NCBI RefSeq assembly: GCF_002288925.2
Contig: NW_022098076.1
Location: forward strand, 74,026,145-74,090,144
Origin: Delphinapterus leucas
Lineage: Eukaryota > Chordata > Mammalia > Artiodactyla > Monodontidae
DNA length: 64,000 nt
Direction of reading: 5' to 3'
This document shows positions 34,921 through 46,855 of this stretch, in pieces (the first letter of the stretch is position 1; every line of letters starts with the position of its first letter). The notes under the pieces were generated by a model. The model saw nothing but the letters and a program-made list of their open reading frames with translations. It was not told where the DNA came from and did no database searches. A program made the translations under genes and the position numbers.

Positions 34921-37089
34921 ACCAGTGAATGTGTGATGCGTGTGTGTCAGGGTATGGCAGGTGCTGAGATATTCTTCACACCATATTTATTTGTGATCTA
35001 CCAAGTCTCTTTTGGAAAACATGTATTGCAATCCCTTTTTTGGAAGGAGAAGCAAGAGAAATCAATGATAGGCATTAATACTACCCAGTTCTGTCATCTG
35101 ATGTATCTATACATTTTCCTACAAATAAAAAGGTACAGTCTATTCTGAGAAACCAACATCTCTCCTCGAGAGGTCAACCGAAGCAGCAAAAACTGACAGG
35201 TACAAAATAGGATAAGACAAATATTAGGTGCCACCTGATCCTTATCCTGGGCAATATTGTGATATGAGGATTTAATTTTACCCCACAGTTTGATGTAACT
35301 TTCACGGCCACGGTCAATTTCATCTAAAATTATTTGGCCCAGTTTAATCTAAGTGAAAGGAAATATTTTAGAGTTTTTTGTAATGAGCAGTACCTTTCAG
35401 ACAGTAAGTTGGCCCACCCATGTGGCCTGCAGGCCAAGTCCTCCTTGTTTTAGCCATTAAATCACTCAAAGTATCCCTGGAGGCCCCACTCAGATGAACC
35501 CAGAGAAAACAGAGGGAGAAGAGCGAATCTGTCTTTGGCAGGCACAGGGCGGGTCAGTTGGCTCAGATGAGTCTATTGGGCTTTCACATCTCTGGACCAC
35601 CTCCTGTGCTTTTAGATGTCATCATTTTACCTTCATTTTGAGAGCTGCCTTGTAAAATCCACGGGAAACTTTCAGAAGCTACTGAAAAAAGAGGAAAAAA
35701 AAATCACAGTAGATGTGCTCACAGCAGTTGTGAGCTAGGTTCGATTTTTTAACAGTTGTTCTGAATCCTCTTCTTCAAATGGAAATAAAAGTGGTAAAGC
35801 TAAGCACTAATCTAGACATAGGAAAGAATGTCCAACATTTATGAGAAGCAAAATCATTTATGAGAGTTCTAGATAATACATTATCTCATTATGCACATAA
35901 TAAAAAGATAAGTTTTAACCAAACAATTTAGTGATAATAAAATGAATAATCCAATCTGTCTCTGACAAGTAAACCTATGGTTTAAAAGGCCCAAAAGCTA
36001 ATTAAAACTACAAACCAAAAAAATAGAAAGGAACTTGCTAGCAATTACTGGCAAGTTACATGAGACTGGATTTTTTTAAGTAAATATACATAGGTATGGA
36101 AAGAAAACGCAAAGAGAAGGAGGACAGAGGACCACAAAGTTCTTTAGGATGCAGGCCCTCGGGTTTAATTAAGGGAAAAATAAAGAGAAAATAATGGGGA
36201 GATGTGAACTCTGTACAAAATTCAGACTCCCATCCAATTTAAAAAATATTTACAGAGGATAAATCATGTTGAGTGATGCAAAGATGAGGGAGAGAAATAT
36301 AGCTGTAATACAAGGTGGAATATGAGAAACGGAGATAAACAAAACAGGGACACATGAGGCAGTGCTCATGGACCAGGAAGCATTTAGCTCCTTGAGGGAA
36401 TGAAGATGGTTTAATTGAGGAGAAGTAAGGAGGGAAAGAGAGTCCACAGAGAGGGAAGCCTGAGAAAAGCACAAAGAGGGGCAAGTAAGGTTCTTGTTGA
36501 GGGACTATTAACCAGTTAATTGTTACCAGGCGACAGTATTTTAAACTATAAAATAAAATTTAAAAAAGCTCTGCTCAGTAAGCCTCAGAGATAGACTTCA
36601 AATGTAAAACAGTGAGGTTTTCTCATTGTTCCTATTGTGGATTTGCACTGAACCACCCCATTTATATCAGGAGTTGCACATGGTGACCTACCTATTGGCC
36701 AAATACGGCTGGCCGGTAGGTATAACTTTCCCGCATAGTGATTTTGTATTTGTATGTTTATAGGGGGATTTTGCCAACATTTAACTTTTGGCAACATTCA
36801 CATTTTTTAAAATCACAGATTTCTAACTTCTGTTGAAAAATTAGAAAATCTGGCAGGACTGGGATCATTTGCCCAATTTGCCCCAGTTAACACAGCCCAC
36901 GTTCTTTATTTCTGTTGCCTGCCTCTGTAGACGTTTTGGTCTGTGACCCCTCATCTGCACTGGTACCAGCATCAGGCATTTTCAGGACACGTATTCAGAG
37001 ACAGAAGGAGCCCTAGAGTGCACGGGATGATTGACTCTGAGACTTCTTTCTTACTATCTTACTTTCCTACTATCTAATTATGGCAATTT
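34921..37089. other. Gene-free spacer
   Basis: Over 2 kb with no supported gene or named repeat. The frames at 36239-36484 and 36585-36797 are short and lack recognisable motifs. Confidence 0.5.
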
Positions 37090-37103
37090 AAAAATGCTGT
37101 CAA

Positions 37104-37483
37104 TGCAATTAGAGATTATCATACTAAGTGAAGTAAGTCAGAAGGAGAAAGACAAATACCTATGATATCACTTATATCTGTAATCTAAAATATGACTCAA
37201 ATGAACCTGTCTATGAAACAGAAACAGAGCCACGAGCATAGAGAACAGACTGGTGGTTGCCAAGGGGGAGGGGGTTGGAGGAGGGATGGAGTGGGAGTTT
37301 GGGGTTAGCAGATGTAAGCTTTTATATACAGGATGGATAAACAGCAAGGTCCTACTGTATAGCACAGAGAACTATATTTAATAACCGATGATAAACCACA
37401 GTGGAAAAGAATATTAAAAAAAGAATGTATATATATGTATAACTGAATATTTCAATTTTAAAAATTGATAAGAAAAAATAAAT
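37104..37483 (+). mobile_element. 5'-truncated older L1 3' end
   Basis: 'gattatcatactaagtgaag', 'gactggtggttgccaagggg' and 'aggtcctactgtatagcaca', then an A-rich end. The flanking words aaaaatgctgtcaa (37090-37103) and aaaaattctgtcaa (37484-37497) agree at 12 of 14 positions, a worn target duplication. Confidence 0.85.
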
Positions 37484-37497
37484 AAAAATTCTGTCAA

Positions 37498-38054
37498 GAT
37501 TACTTATTTGCCTGTTTTCCTACTAGATTTAAAACTCAACCAGAAAAAATAAACTTAAAAAAACCTCAACCAGCGTTTGATCCATCATTTCCTTCCCAGC
37601 ATTTAATATAAGCAGTAAGTGATTAAATGAATCTTCAAAGCCACAGACAATCCCACAATAACCAAGCATTGGACCGGAGGCCCAAAACACAACCCAGACC
37701 AACACCCATAGACACTGATGAATCACTGGAATATAGTCTGTCTGCTTTGTGGAAACTGATTCTGTTCCAGCCCACCTGATATGTAATTGTACAACCGGAA
37801 AGGAAAATGTGAGTCTGTCAATATGGCAAGATACTTCTGAACCAAAAATGAAAGGAGATCAAATAAGCTATATATAGTAGAGTCAAATTTTATTCACCAT
37901 AATGCAAATTTTCCGCAGGGGAGAGAGTTGGGGCAGGTGGAGAAAAGACAGCTTTCTTTAATGTCTATAGTGATCCTCTATGTCCCTCAAGCCCCTAGTT
38001 CTGTTGATTCAATGGAACAAATTTATTAATAAAGAAAAATGTTTTAAGAAATTT
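37498..38054. other. Gene-free spacer, possible 3' UTR of the next feature
   Basis: No gene. On the minus strand an AATAAA signal (plus strand 38022-38027) lies about 28 bases past the stop of the candidate exon at 38055-38366. Confidence 0.4.
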
Positions 38055-38384
38055 TTAAAACCTCCGTCTCTTGTAATCTAAAGCAAATACATTTGCAATC
38101 CATCCAAAGTTTGAACACCCTATTGGAGCTGTTTCTTCCCTTTCAAGCAGTCTTCTTTTCTCCTCCTCCATCTCAATATGGCATCTGGACATCATGGTGC
38201 TCAGGGGGTCTCCGGTCACAAGGCTTTTCTCTGAATCATCGGGGAATGGTGGTGATGATCTCATGTAAGGAAACTGCTCTGATCTGGTGCTGGCTACTCT
38301 GGATTGCATTGCATTCCACATTGTGGCTAATCTTACAAATCCTTTGGTTATGGGATGGTTTTGCACTGCAGTTCTATTCTGACG
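38055..38384 (-). other. Protein-like open frame, candidate terminal exon or pseudogene fragment
   Basis: The minus-strand frame stays open for about 109 codons from 38384 to a stop at 38055. There is no early ATG; the first in-frame Met codes for the M of 'ATMWNAMQ'. The peptide looks more protein-like than any other here: a charged stretch 'EMEEEKRRLLEREE', a Ser/Pro-rich stretch 'PYMRSSPPFPDDSEKS' and a basic C-terminus. Upstream, the minus strand reads 'tgctaac' then 'ggttag', usable as branch point and splice acceptor just before 38384, although the polypyrimidine tract is poor. An AATAAA follows the stop. No A tail or flanking repeat marks it as a retrocopy. I do not recognise the protein. 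Chance remains a real possibility. Confidence 0.25.
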
Positions 38385-38414
38385 CTAACCACCAGAGTTA
38401 GCATTAGATTCTAC

Positions 38415-39135
38415 AGATTTAGGGACACAGTCCCCAATAAGACTACCCTCACTTCAGATGCTAGTCACAAGTTCAGGGATCCCCAGGTCACTGCAAATCT
38501 GACCAATTAGCTACAAATCTTGGGGGTTTTCAAGATCTCCACTCAGGTTTGATCATTTGCTAGAATGACTTACAGAACTCAGGAAAGTGCTGTACTTAAA
38601 ACTGGATACAAATCAGGACCAGCTAGATGAAGCGAAACGTAAGACAAGGTCTGGAAGTGTCCCAAATGCAGAGCTTCTGTGCCCTCTCTCCACAGAATAG
38701 GATTGTGTCATCCTCCTGGCAAGTCAGTGTGTTCATCAACCAGGAAGCTCCACCAAGCTTTGGGGTCCACAGCTTTTATTTGGGTTTTATTATGTAGGCA
38801 CGATCGATTGAGTCATTGGTCACATCATTGAACTCAATATTCAGCCCTTTTCCCTCTCCAGAGGTCTAGAAGTTGGGCTGATACCATGTGGCTCAAAACC
38901 CCAACCCTCTAATCACATGGTTGGTCTTTCTGGCATGGCCTATCCTCATCTTGAGTCATCCCGTTAGCATAAGCTACCTAGGAGCCCACCATGGGTCACT
39001 TCATTAGCATAAGCTATCAGCATTCACCGTGAATAACAAAGACACTCCCACCACTCAGGAAGTTCCAAGAGTTCAGAGGTTCTGACCCAGGAACCAGGGA
39101 CAAAGCCCAGATAAGTTCTCTATCATTCCACAGAC
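38415..39135 (-). mobile_element. ERV-type solo LTR, family not fixed
   Basis: 'acttacagaactcaggaaag', 'ggtttt attatgtaggcacg', 'cctctaatcacatggttggt' and 'cattagcataagctat' match an LTR-type placental repeat I know by sequence but cannot name securely. Several internal motifs occur twice ('agcataagcta' near 38966 and 39006). The orientation is inferred from a reversed polyadenylation-like word. Confidence 0.55.
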
Positions 39136-39369
39136 TAGCCCCCGCTACTGAAGTCCGGGTCACTGCCATAACCTCCCATCTTAGTGTCCCTGCATATGGC
39201 TTTCCAGTCTAGACTCCAGGCCTCTTACAGGTCACCACTTAGCACTTCTGTACCAGCTCCCACTTGGATGTCTGAAACTTGTGATTGCTTCTCTGCGAAC
39301 GCCACTATGCTTGAGACACGCCAAGGCTACATTCAGATGATGAATTTGAAATGAAAACTTAGATCAGGA

Positions 39370-39610
39370 AAAAAAAAGAATGAAGAACGAACACTCCTGG
39401 AAGTGGGAAATACGTGGGTAAATATAAAATACTTATTGTTTTAGTTTCCTCAAAAGAAATGACAAAGGAAAGATGTATTGTGGGTTTCATAATATATGTA
39501 GAAGAAAAATATATGAAAACAATAGAAAAATGCTTCAAAAATGAAAGTATACTGTTGTAAAGTTCTTACATAAAATGGTGTAAGATTATTTTTAAAATAG
39601 GCCATACGTT
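39370..39610 (+). mobile_element. Ancient L1M fragment
   Basis: 'aagaatgaagaacgaacact', 'atacgtgggtaaatataaaa', 'gtattgtgggtttcataata' and 'agtatactgttgtaaagttc' correspond in order to an old L1 region. Confidence 0.65.
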
Positions 39611-42600
39611 GAAGATACCTTCTGTAAACCACAGAGAGGTTAGTTATTAACGCTTTGAAAAACAAAGCAAGGATTTTCAAAGCAGCGGAAGACAGCTATA
39701 TTGGACAATGCGTACAACTTTTCAAACCACACGTATCACATTCATCTTTAAATCCTGCTTCACCCCGACATCCACACCCTCCGCCTTTGAAATAATGAGA
39801 AACCACTGGGTTAGAACAGAAATGGGCTTAAATCCCATAGACAACTTTTCCCCCAAAATTGTCTAAATTTGATAAAATTGGGAGGTGTAATTCATTTACA
39901 TATTAGGAAATTTATTTTATAAAAGGAACCCTTGAATATACCAAGTACTGAATACCTCTGTTGAGGGGAATGGGCAAGACTTTTATACTCAGTATAAAAC
40001 ACGTTTCATATTTTCTTGCATTTTTGTGTTTAAAATGTTTTTAAAAAATAGAAAAAGTAGTCAATCAAAATACATTCCTCCTCTTGTTTTCAAACAAGGA
40101 TGTAGTTTCAAGAGGGACATAATTGGGGGTAATGAGAGAGGGAAAGGGCACCATCTAGTCACCCCAGATGGGTTGCCCTGAGACATGAGACCTAGGTCAC
40201 TCTTATAGCTATAGGTTAGTACATGGGGAACACAAGTCAGGAGCTGATGCCATCAAGAGACTGATGGATTTATAGCATCATGATATTTACTATCCCTTCC
40301 CCAGACTCATAGAGCTCCTATGGACTCTCCTTCCCCTGAATGTTCTCAACCCTTCCAATTTCTACTGCACAGTTTCATATTCAATCATACTACAACCCCA
40401 GTTTATGTTCCAAGAGTTTGTCTGTTGGGCTGAGTGTTTGGTTTCTTAGCACACATTTTCCCACAGACACCGTTTTATAAATTATGGTTAAATCCTCAAA
40501 ACTGCCCACGAAAGGCTCTTTAACGTTAATGTATTTGAAATATATACTATAAATGGTACCATGTTAACTATGCTTAACCAGCATTTATAACCATGTTTAT
40601 ATAGGGAAAACACATTTCATTTTGCAACTAGAGATGCCAGGATTGTACTGGGAGAGGGGAGAGTTGAGAGGAAGAGGGAGGGCTTTTGACAGTAGGGAAA
40701 CCTGAGATTTCATCACTTTATGGACATCAGAGAAAGCACCTGACGTGAACTTCTGTTGCCCTTAATCCATTCACATTTTACCCTGAAATGCCAGTTTGAT
40801 TTTACTTTGAGGAACTACCCCTCCCCATCTCAATGTATGTGGTTGGGATGGGCTTGCCTCACCCATGACTCCAGGGTAGGTGCATGACCCAGACAATCCT
40901 GGCCACAGTTAGTGGTTCAGAGATGGCCATGCTCTGTCTCCCCAGTTAGATGACAGACAACACGAGGGCATGTAGCATGTCCTAAACATACTCGTATCCT
41001 CCAAGTGACCTAGCGCAGTGCTGAGCACTAATGACACAGCCGTGTCCAGGTAAGGAAGAGAAGGAGGCTGTTCTGAATAACAACCACGTGCTAGGGCTTT
41101 TTACATAGCTTACTTAAGTGTTATGTAACTTCCTTGCATAGTACCTTTGCCAGTTAGAGCAGTGTCATTCCAGAAACCTGTTATATTCTGGAAATAAAAA
41201 TCCAACTCACTTTATTAATTTTAAAATATTTGACTTTAAGTTTTTTAATATGACTATGATAAGAAAAATATTTAATTTTCCTTAACAACCTTATGGTGGT
41301 ACATAGCTCATTTATCATAAGAAATTACAATAGCGATGCTTGGTCTACCTGACTCACAGGTCAAAAACCTTCTCTTGAGAGTTTTAAAGGTTAAAAGGGA
41401 TACATTTTGTGAATGAACTTTGCAAAGCACTGTACACATATTATTATCATTACTATTATTATTAATAACGTAATCTCTTTTTCTCTTATCCATTCAAATG
41501 AATAAGGCATCTGAAAAGCAAATCAGGACTGATTGAAACCATGTAAGCTATAGAATTCTCTATAATTTGAGATGAATGAATAAATTAAACCATATTTCAC
41601 ACAAACATACATGCCACCTGCAAAAGAATCTTAAATATGATTATTTTTAATATAAATAAAATAAGTACTAATTGTTCCCCTAGGGAAGTGATGGATTTTC
41701 TATAATATGGCAATAGAACTCTTTAATAATAGGAATTTGCATTCGCGTTGTTGGTTAACAGCTTTGCTTTAACCCATGAAATTATTCATCTCTATTCTAA
41801 ACATTGTTTTTTGGTTGTTGTTGTTGTTGCTGTTTGCTCAAATAATATTTCTATTCTCTCAAATTGTTACCTGAGTATCACTTTTAAAAACTGGCTGTGA
41901 TTGGCTCGGCCTTGAGTTTGTATGGCAGGAGGCTCAGAGGCCAGCTACGAAAAGCTTTATTTCCCTGGTACAAGTTTGTGCCTCATTGTCTCAAATATGC
42001 CCTTACTTAGGAATTGCAGCCATGTTCTTTGAAATATCATCCAGTCTGACACAGTATAATGATCTTCCCCATCTGAGGGCACAGTAAGAGCCAGTGGCAA
42101 GAGAGGAAAAATACTTCAGTGACTTTTTGTCCCCGACTAGTGCCCTGGGCATCCTGTCTCATTATCTGGCAAAAACGGCAGGAGACTACCTACCTCCCCA
42201 TAGAGTACACACCATCAGATTAAAAAATTCAGCTGGTGGCCTGAGGCTTGCTTTCAGTGAGGCTGAGTCCCCAAGAAAACATGTGACACTTGGGCGCCTG
42301 CAGAACCAGCATGGTTAAACCATGGATGCTTTCGAACCAAACAGCTTGCTTTCATTTCCATTTGTTTAAAAAGTAAATTAATGAAGGAATAATAAGAAGC
42401 TCCAGGTCCAGCGCTCTATAGCAAGAAATTTCTAAAAGAGCTAAAGAAATCTGGATATCATCAATTATACTGGAAATTCCTATTATAATGCAGGACTAGG
42501 GCAATGAGGCTAGCACAAAACTCCAGGAGGGAAAGTCAGCGTGAAATTCCATTTGTAAATTCAGCAGCAACTCTGACTATAACCAGTCCTCAGATTAATC

Positions 42601-42889
42601 TTCACCTCTGAAATGGGAATGTCTTAGAAAGCACTCTTCTACTCATCTGGAGGCAACACACCCAACTCTTAATTCCAGATCTACCCCGCATGGACCAAGA
42701 GACCTTGAGCAGATCATACCAGCGAGTGCCAAAGACAGTGTCTGACATATGGTGGACATTTGTGGCTAAATTTACATCTACCTCTCTGTTCCTAAGATTT
42801 CTCATCTGGAAAATTGTGTCATTAACACAGTAAAAAACGTTTCCACACTTACAACGCATACCATTACAACATGCTTCCTGGTTTAAAAA
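39611..42889. other. Long gene-free stretch
   Basis: No gene and few recognisable repeats over 3.2 kb. A weak MIR-like patch lies at about 41075-41150 and a (TTG)n run at about 41813-41838. AT-rich throughout. Frames at 42094-42318 and 42602-42859 are short and unrecognised. Confidence 0.5.
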
Positions 42890-43026
42890 TTATTTTCATA
42901 TCCATACTCTCATGAAACCTTCACATTAACTGTGGAACAAAGATGGAACAAGTATTATTGTTGTTATGTCACCGTTAAGCTAAAGCTCAGGCATATTAAC
43001 TAGTGGTCACACAGCTAGTAAGTTAC
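42890..43026 (-). mobile_element. MIR SINE, reverse
   Basis: 'atactctcatgaaaccttca', 'aagctaaagctcaggcatat' and 'tggtcacacagctagtaagt' follow the reverse-complement MIR core. Confidence 0.7.
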
Positions 43027-43129
43027 ATAGCTGTTTAACTCTTCATAGAGTTGTTGGATACTTACAAGAGAATGCATCTAAAATTTCCTGGCAGGTAGTA
43101 AGGACCCTGTAAGTAGTAGTTATAAAGGG

Positions 43130-43325
43130 AGATATTAGAGCATAGTAATTAAATCATAGCTTTTGAGTTTTGTATCCAGGCTTCATCACTTATCAATGGT
43201 GTAAGATTAGGAAAGTTCCTAGACTTTCTTGGACTCAGTTTCCTCACCTGTGAAACAGGAATAAGAATTGCTACCTCCTACAATTGTGAAAACTAAATGA
43301 AAAACCTTATGCAAAGACTATAACA
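43130..43325 (+). mobile_element. MIR SINE
   Basis: 'gagcatagtaattaaatcat' and 'ctttcttggactcagtttcc', with 'tcacctgtgaaacaggaata', match MIR in plus orientation. Confidence 0.75.
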
Positions 43326-44041
43326 CATAATTTGGATTCTCCACTGTACTTCACTACCTCTCTAAGTGATAAATGTGAAAATAAAACAAGATAATTTACA
43401 TGATGATAGAAAAAGGTCATGATTGAAAACACTTTGAAGGAAAAATCCAAAGCAAAGAGAATTGATGAGAAGGACCAGAACCGATTGAAAGTAAAAATCA
43501 TTAGTTCACTATAATAACTTACTAATTATTTGTGTTATTGGAAATCCATAGTATCATGAACCTAGCCCACTTCAAATGAGATAATATAATGGGGAAAAAA
43601 TTGCACAGGACACGAGGAGGGAGGGAAAAGAGTTGAGGAGACAGAAAACATACTTCGGTTCCTAAAATGCCTTAGTCTTAGAATCATCTAATTACAAGAC
43701 TATATTAAGAAATTTAGCAAAAGGCAAAGACGTCAAGAGAGAAGCTAAAAACACAAGGTAACCAAAGCACACAGAGCAATTTGAGAGGAGCTGGGAAGAA
43801 AACGTTGACAATAAATTAAAGCCTTAAAGTGAGGAGATTCAAAGAGCAGCTAATGTTCATGAGTCAAGAACATGGTGTTATGTCCACCATCTGCACTTGC
43901 TCTCCTGGTCACTATCCTATATTAAAAGTGAGTTGGACATCTCACTACTGTGCAGTTCTCTTCATTAGAAAGCCCCTGACACTCGATCTCTTCAGTAGAA
44001 AGCTCTTCTCACTCTGTCTCTTCCCAGCAAACATTCAGATT
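43326..44041. other. Gene-free spacer
   Basis: No supported feature. Confidence 0.5.
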
Positions 44042-44059
44042 TGTCTCCTGAATTTCTGT

Positions 44060-44347
44060 TTTTATAAATTTATTTATTTATTTTTGGCTGTGTTGGGTCT
44101 TCGCTTCTGTGCGAGGGCTTTCTCTAGTTGTGGCAAGCGGGGGCCACTCTTCATCGCGGTGCGCGGGCCTCTCACTATCGCGGCCTCTCTTGTTGCGGAG
44201 CACAGGCTCCAGACGCGCAGGCTCAGTAGTTGTGGCTCACGGGCCTAGTTGCTCTGCGGCATGTGGGATCTTCCCAGACCATGGCTCCAACCCGTGTCCC
44301 CTGCATTGGCAGGCGGATTCTCAACCACTGCGCCACCAGGGAAGCCC
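44060..44347 (-). mobile_element. CHR-type SINE, reverse
   Basis: 'gttgcggagcacaggctcca', 'catgtgggatcttcccagac', 'accactgcgccaccagggaa'. The direct repeats tgtctcctgaatttctgt (44042-44059) and tgtctcctgaatctctgt (44348-44365) differ at one base. The overlapping frames at 43829-44544 run through this SINE and are not genes. Confidence 0.95.
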
Positions 44348-44365
44348 TGTCTCCTGAATCTCTGT

Positions 44366-45976
44366 ACAAAGGATGCCAAGCAGTCTCTGCCTCCTCAGGC
44401 TTCAAAATGGCAGTTGATGACTTTCCCAGACTCCCTCCAGGTGGGCAAGATGGCTTTGAGAGACCAGGACTATTTTTAAGGACTACAACTCTCCTAGTAG
44501 CATTAGCATGCTTATCTCTCTCCAAGGCCTTTCTGGCACCTTAGGGAATGTTTCATATTAATTCTATAATGATCTATTTTGGGAAGAGACAGTAGGCTTC
44601 CTCTTTTGTGTTACTTCTTTCAAGAATGCAAGATAGGCTTAGCGTATTAGCATTTCAATAAAATCAATACTCTTTTTATAATAAATCACAACAATCTTGT
44701 AAAAGATGGCATTGATATATATCATATATACACACATATGTACATATGTGTAAATGTGTATGTATTTGCATTGTATTCACATACTATGTATTTCTGGTGG
44801 AAAAAATACAAGACAAATATAAAAAATAAAACAGAATTAATTGGTTGATGCTCCCTGATCCTAATGTGTACAACATGGATATTTAGGGTATAGTACATCT
44901 CACACCTGAAATTAAATTAAATGGCATCTGAATTTTCAAAGTAAAGACAGGGGGCCCATAAGGGTACTTGCCAAAGGAGGTCTGTGGATACTGCCTGACC
45001 TGGGCAGTCGGTGCCATGACTTCAGGGTCTGCTAAAGGGGTCCCTGCCATAGGCCCCCGAAGAAGGAAGTGGCCTTAACAGTTGCTGATGTACAAATTTC
45101 CATGTCTGTACTTTGTGAACCTTCATACTTGACCACAACTGTCTGGGCTAGGATAGACCCTTCACAAACATCACCCAATGTCTAAAATGATTTGTAGCCT
45201 TTGTGAACTGAAGATGGAAATGGGCGTTCAGCAGAGGAACCGGAAGGGTAAACACAAGGCTGAGTGTTAATGAAAAACCATAATCCTTCATGAATCGATG
45301 CACTTGGCTAGGCAGTAAGATGGTGATTCTTCAAGCTTCTAGATCATCATAAGACTTGGCTGTTCCCATGGTTTCTGGTCTTCCCATAAAGCCTAGTTGT
45401 TCCATTTCTCATGCATAAAAGAGGCCATATGGCTAAGCTTTCTTATTTCCATGTGTGTACCCTAACCACTTAGCCCTGTTCCTTGCAAAGAGAAGAGAAT
45501 AGTTAGCATAACGACTCTAACAGTCTCATTTTTTCTTCATGGAAACTTTTAATTAGAAAATCTTGACTACCTCAACACCCAACTGACCCTCCCGCAATGA
45601 CTATCTCTACCACTCTCATGAGTGTTTGTTTACCCTGGACTGCCTTCTACCAGTAGTCAACTATTTGATCTGTATGCCTTGTCTCCCAAATCAATTATGA
45701 GTTTTTGGAGGAGAAAGATCTGTGCATCTGGTACAGTCATTTTCAAAATGGTTTGGGCTAAAGATTTCAGTTCTTCAGCCCTTTCTTCAGTGATAAAATG
45801 ACCTATGCCTGTAACAGTTTCTCATCTTTTTTTACTTATCTCTCTCAACAAGTCTACATTCACAAACCATTTGTACAATATATTCAATACATTTAGGGGA
45901 TCAGAAAGTTTCCTAGACCACTTGGGGTATGTTGACTGAGGCTTGTTCCCAGATATTTCTATCTTTTTAAAAATCT
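44366..45976. other. Gene-free spacer with TA/CA-rich patch
   Basis: An alternating purine-pyrimidine patch lies at about 44712-44770. Otherwise no supported feature. Confidence 0.5.
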
Positions 45977-46140
45977 GGGACTTCCCTGGCAGCCCGGAGT
46001 TTAAGACTTCGCCTTCCAATGCAGGGGGTGTGGACTTGATCCCTGGTCAGGGAGCTAAGATCCCACATGCTTCTCGGCCAAAAAAACCAAAAACATAAAA
46101 AAAAGAAGCAATACTGTAACAAATTCAACAAAGACTTTAA
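45977..46140 (+). mobile_element. tRNA-derived SINE, second subtype
   Basis: The head is 'gggacttccctggcagcccg' rather than 'ggcttccctgg', with 'gatccctggtcagggagcta' and the tail 'caatactgtaacaaattcaa' then 'caaagacttt'. It shares this tail with 48846-48998, so the two form one subtype (CHR-1/Bov-tA-like). The plus-strand frame at 46067-46438 starts in its tail and is not supported. Confidence 0.88.
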
Positions 46141-46715
46141 AATATATACATATAAAATAAAAATCTTATCCTATTACCTTATCTCTCTGCACATCTACAT
46201 TTATCATGTAGGTCTTAAATCTGACACATTATCAGAGATACAGTATTTGAGAATTTTGGTCAAAATTCTCATTGTTTTTTACCCATGCTCTATACAAGGG
46301 CTCTGTGGAAGCTGTCATACACTTGTTCCTGCAGGAGAAATAAAAGCCAGTGAAGGCAAACCTGACAGTGACCCTGCAGGAATTCAGGGCTCCTCAGCAT
46401 TCAGCATTCACAAACTCTCCAAGTGTATCTTATCTTGACTTCCAGATGGAAAACAGCAAATCGAGCTCACCATTGTAAGTTAATTGTTTGTTCACAATGT
46501 TCACACCTTCATTCCACCACCAGTATGTGTCAGGTGTTTTCTAGTAACAATATTCCTCCCTGAAGAGCACTGGGCAGAAATAAAACATTCAAAACAGATA
46601 ATATCAGGTTTATAAAATAAGTTGCAGAAAAGTACAGACTAGAAATGGGGCTGTATATATTTTTTCCACTGTAGCCATTTAGTAAAATGTCCTGTTTACA
46701 ATCAATACTAAAAGC
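46141..46715. other. Gene-free spacer
   Basis: No supported feature. Confidence 0.5.
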
Positions 46716-46722
46716 AGATTGA

Positions 46723-46848
46723 AGAAAAGAATTTGAAAAAGAATAGATACATGTATATGTATAACTGCATCACTTTGATGTACACCTGAAACTAGCACAA
46801 CACTGTTAATCAACTACACTCCAATATAAAATAAAAATTAAAAAAAAA
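46723..46848 (+). mobile_element. Very short L1 3' end
   Basis: 'atgtatatgtataactgcat', 'gtacacctgaaactagcaca' and 'cactccaatataaaataaaa' plus an A tail. The word agattga occurs at 46716-46722 and 46849-46855, a short target duplication. Same UTR type as the L1 at 6880-8420. Confidence 0.88.
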
Positions 46849-46855
46849 AGATTGA

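Noticed and set aside
43829..44248. 139-codon plus-strand frame
   Set aside because: Its last third is reverse SINE sequence and the first part has no recognisable similarity.
44712..44770. Alternating TA/CA tract as Z-DNA or an origin
   Set aside because: Too short and impure for more than a low-complexity call.
46067..46438. 123-codon frame starting with a Lys-rich stretch
   Set aside because: It begins in a SINE A-rich tail and continues into sequence without coding features.
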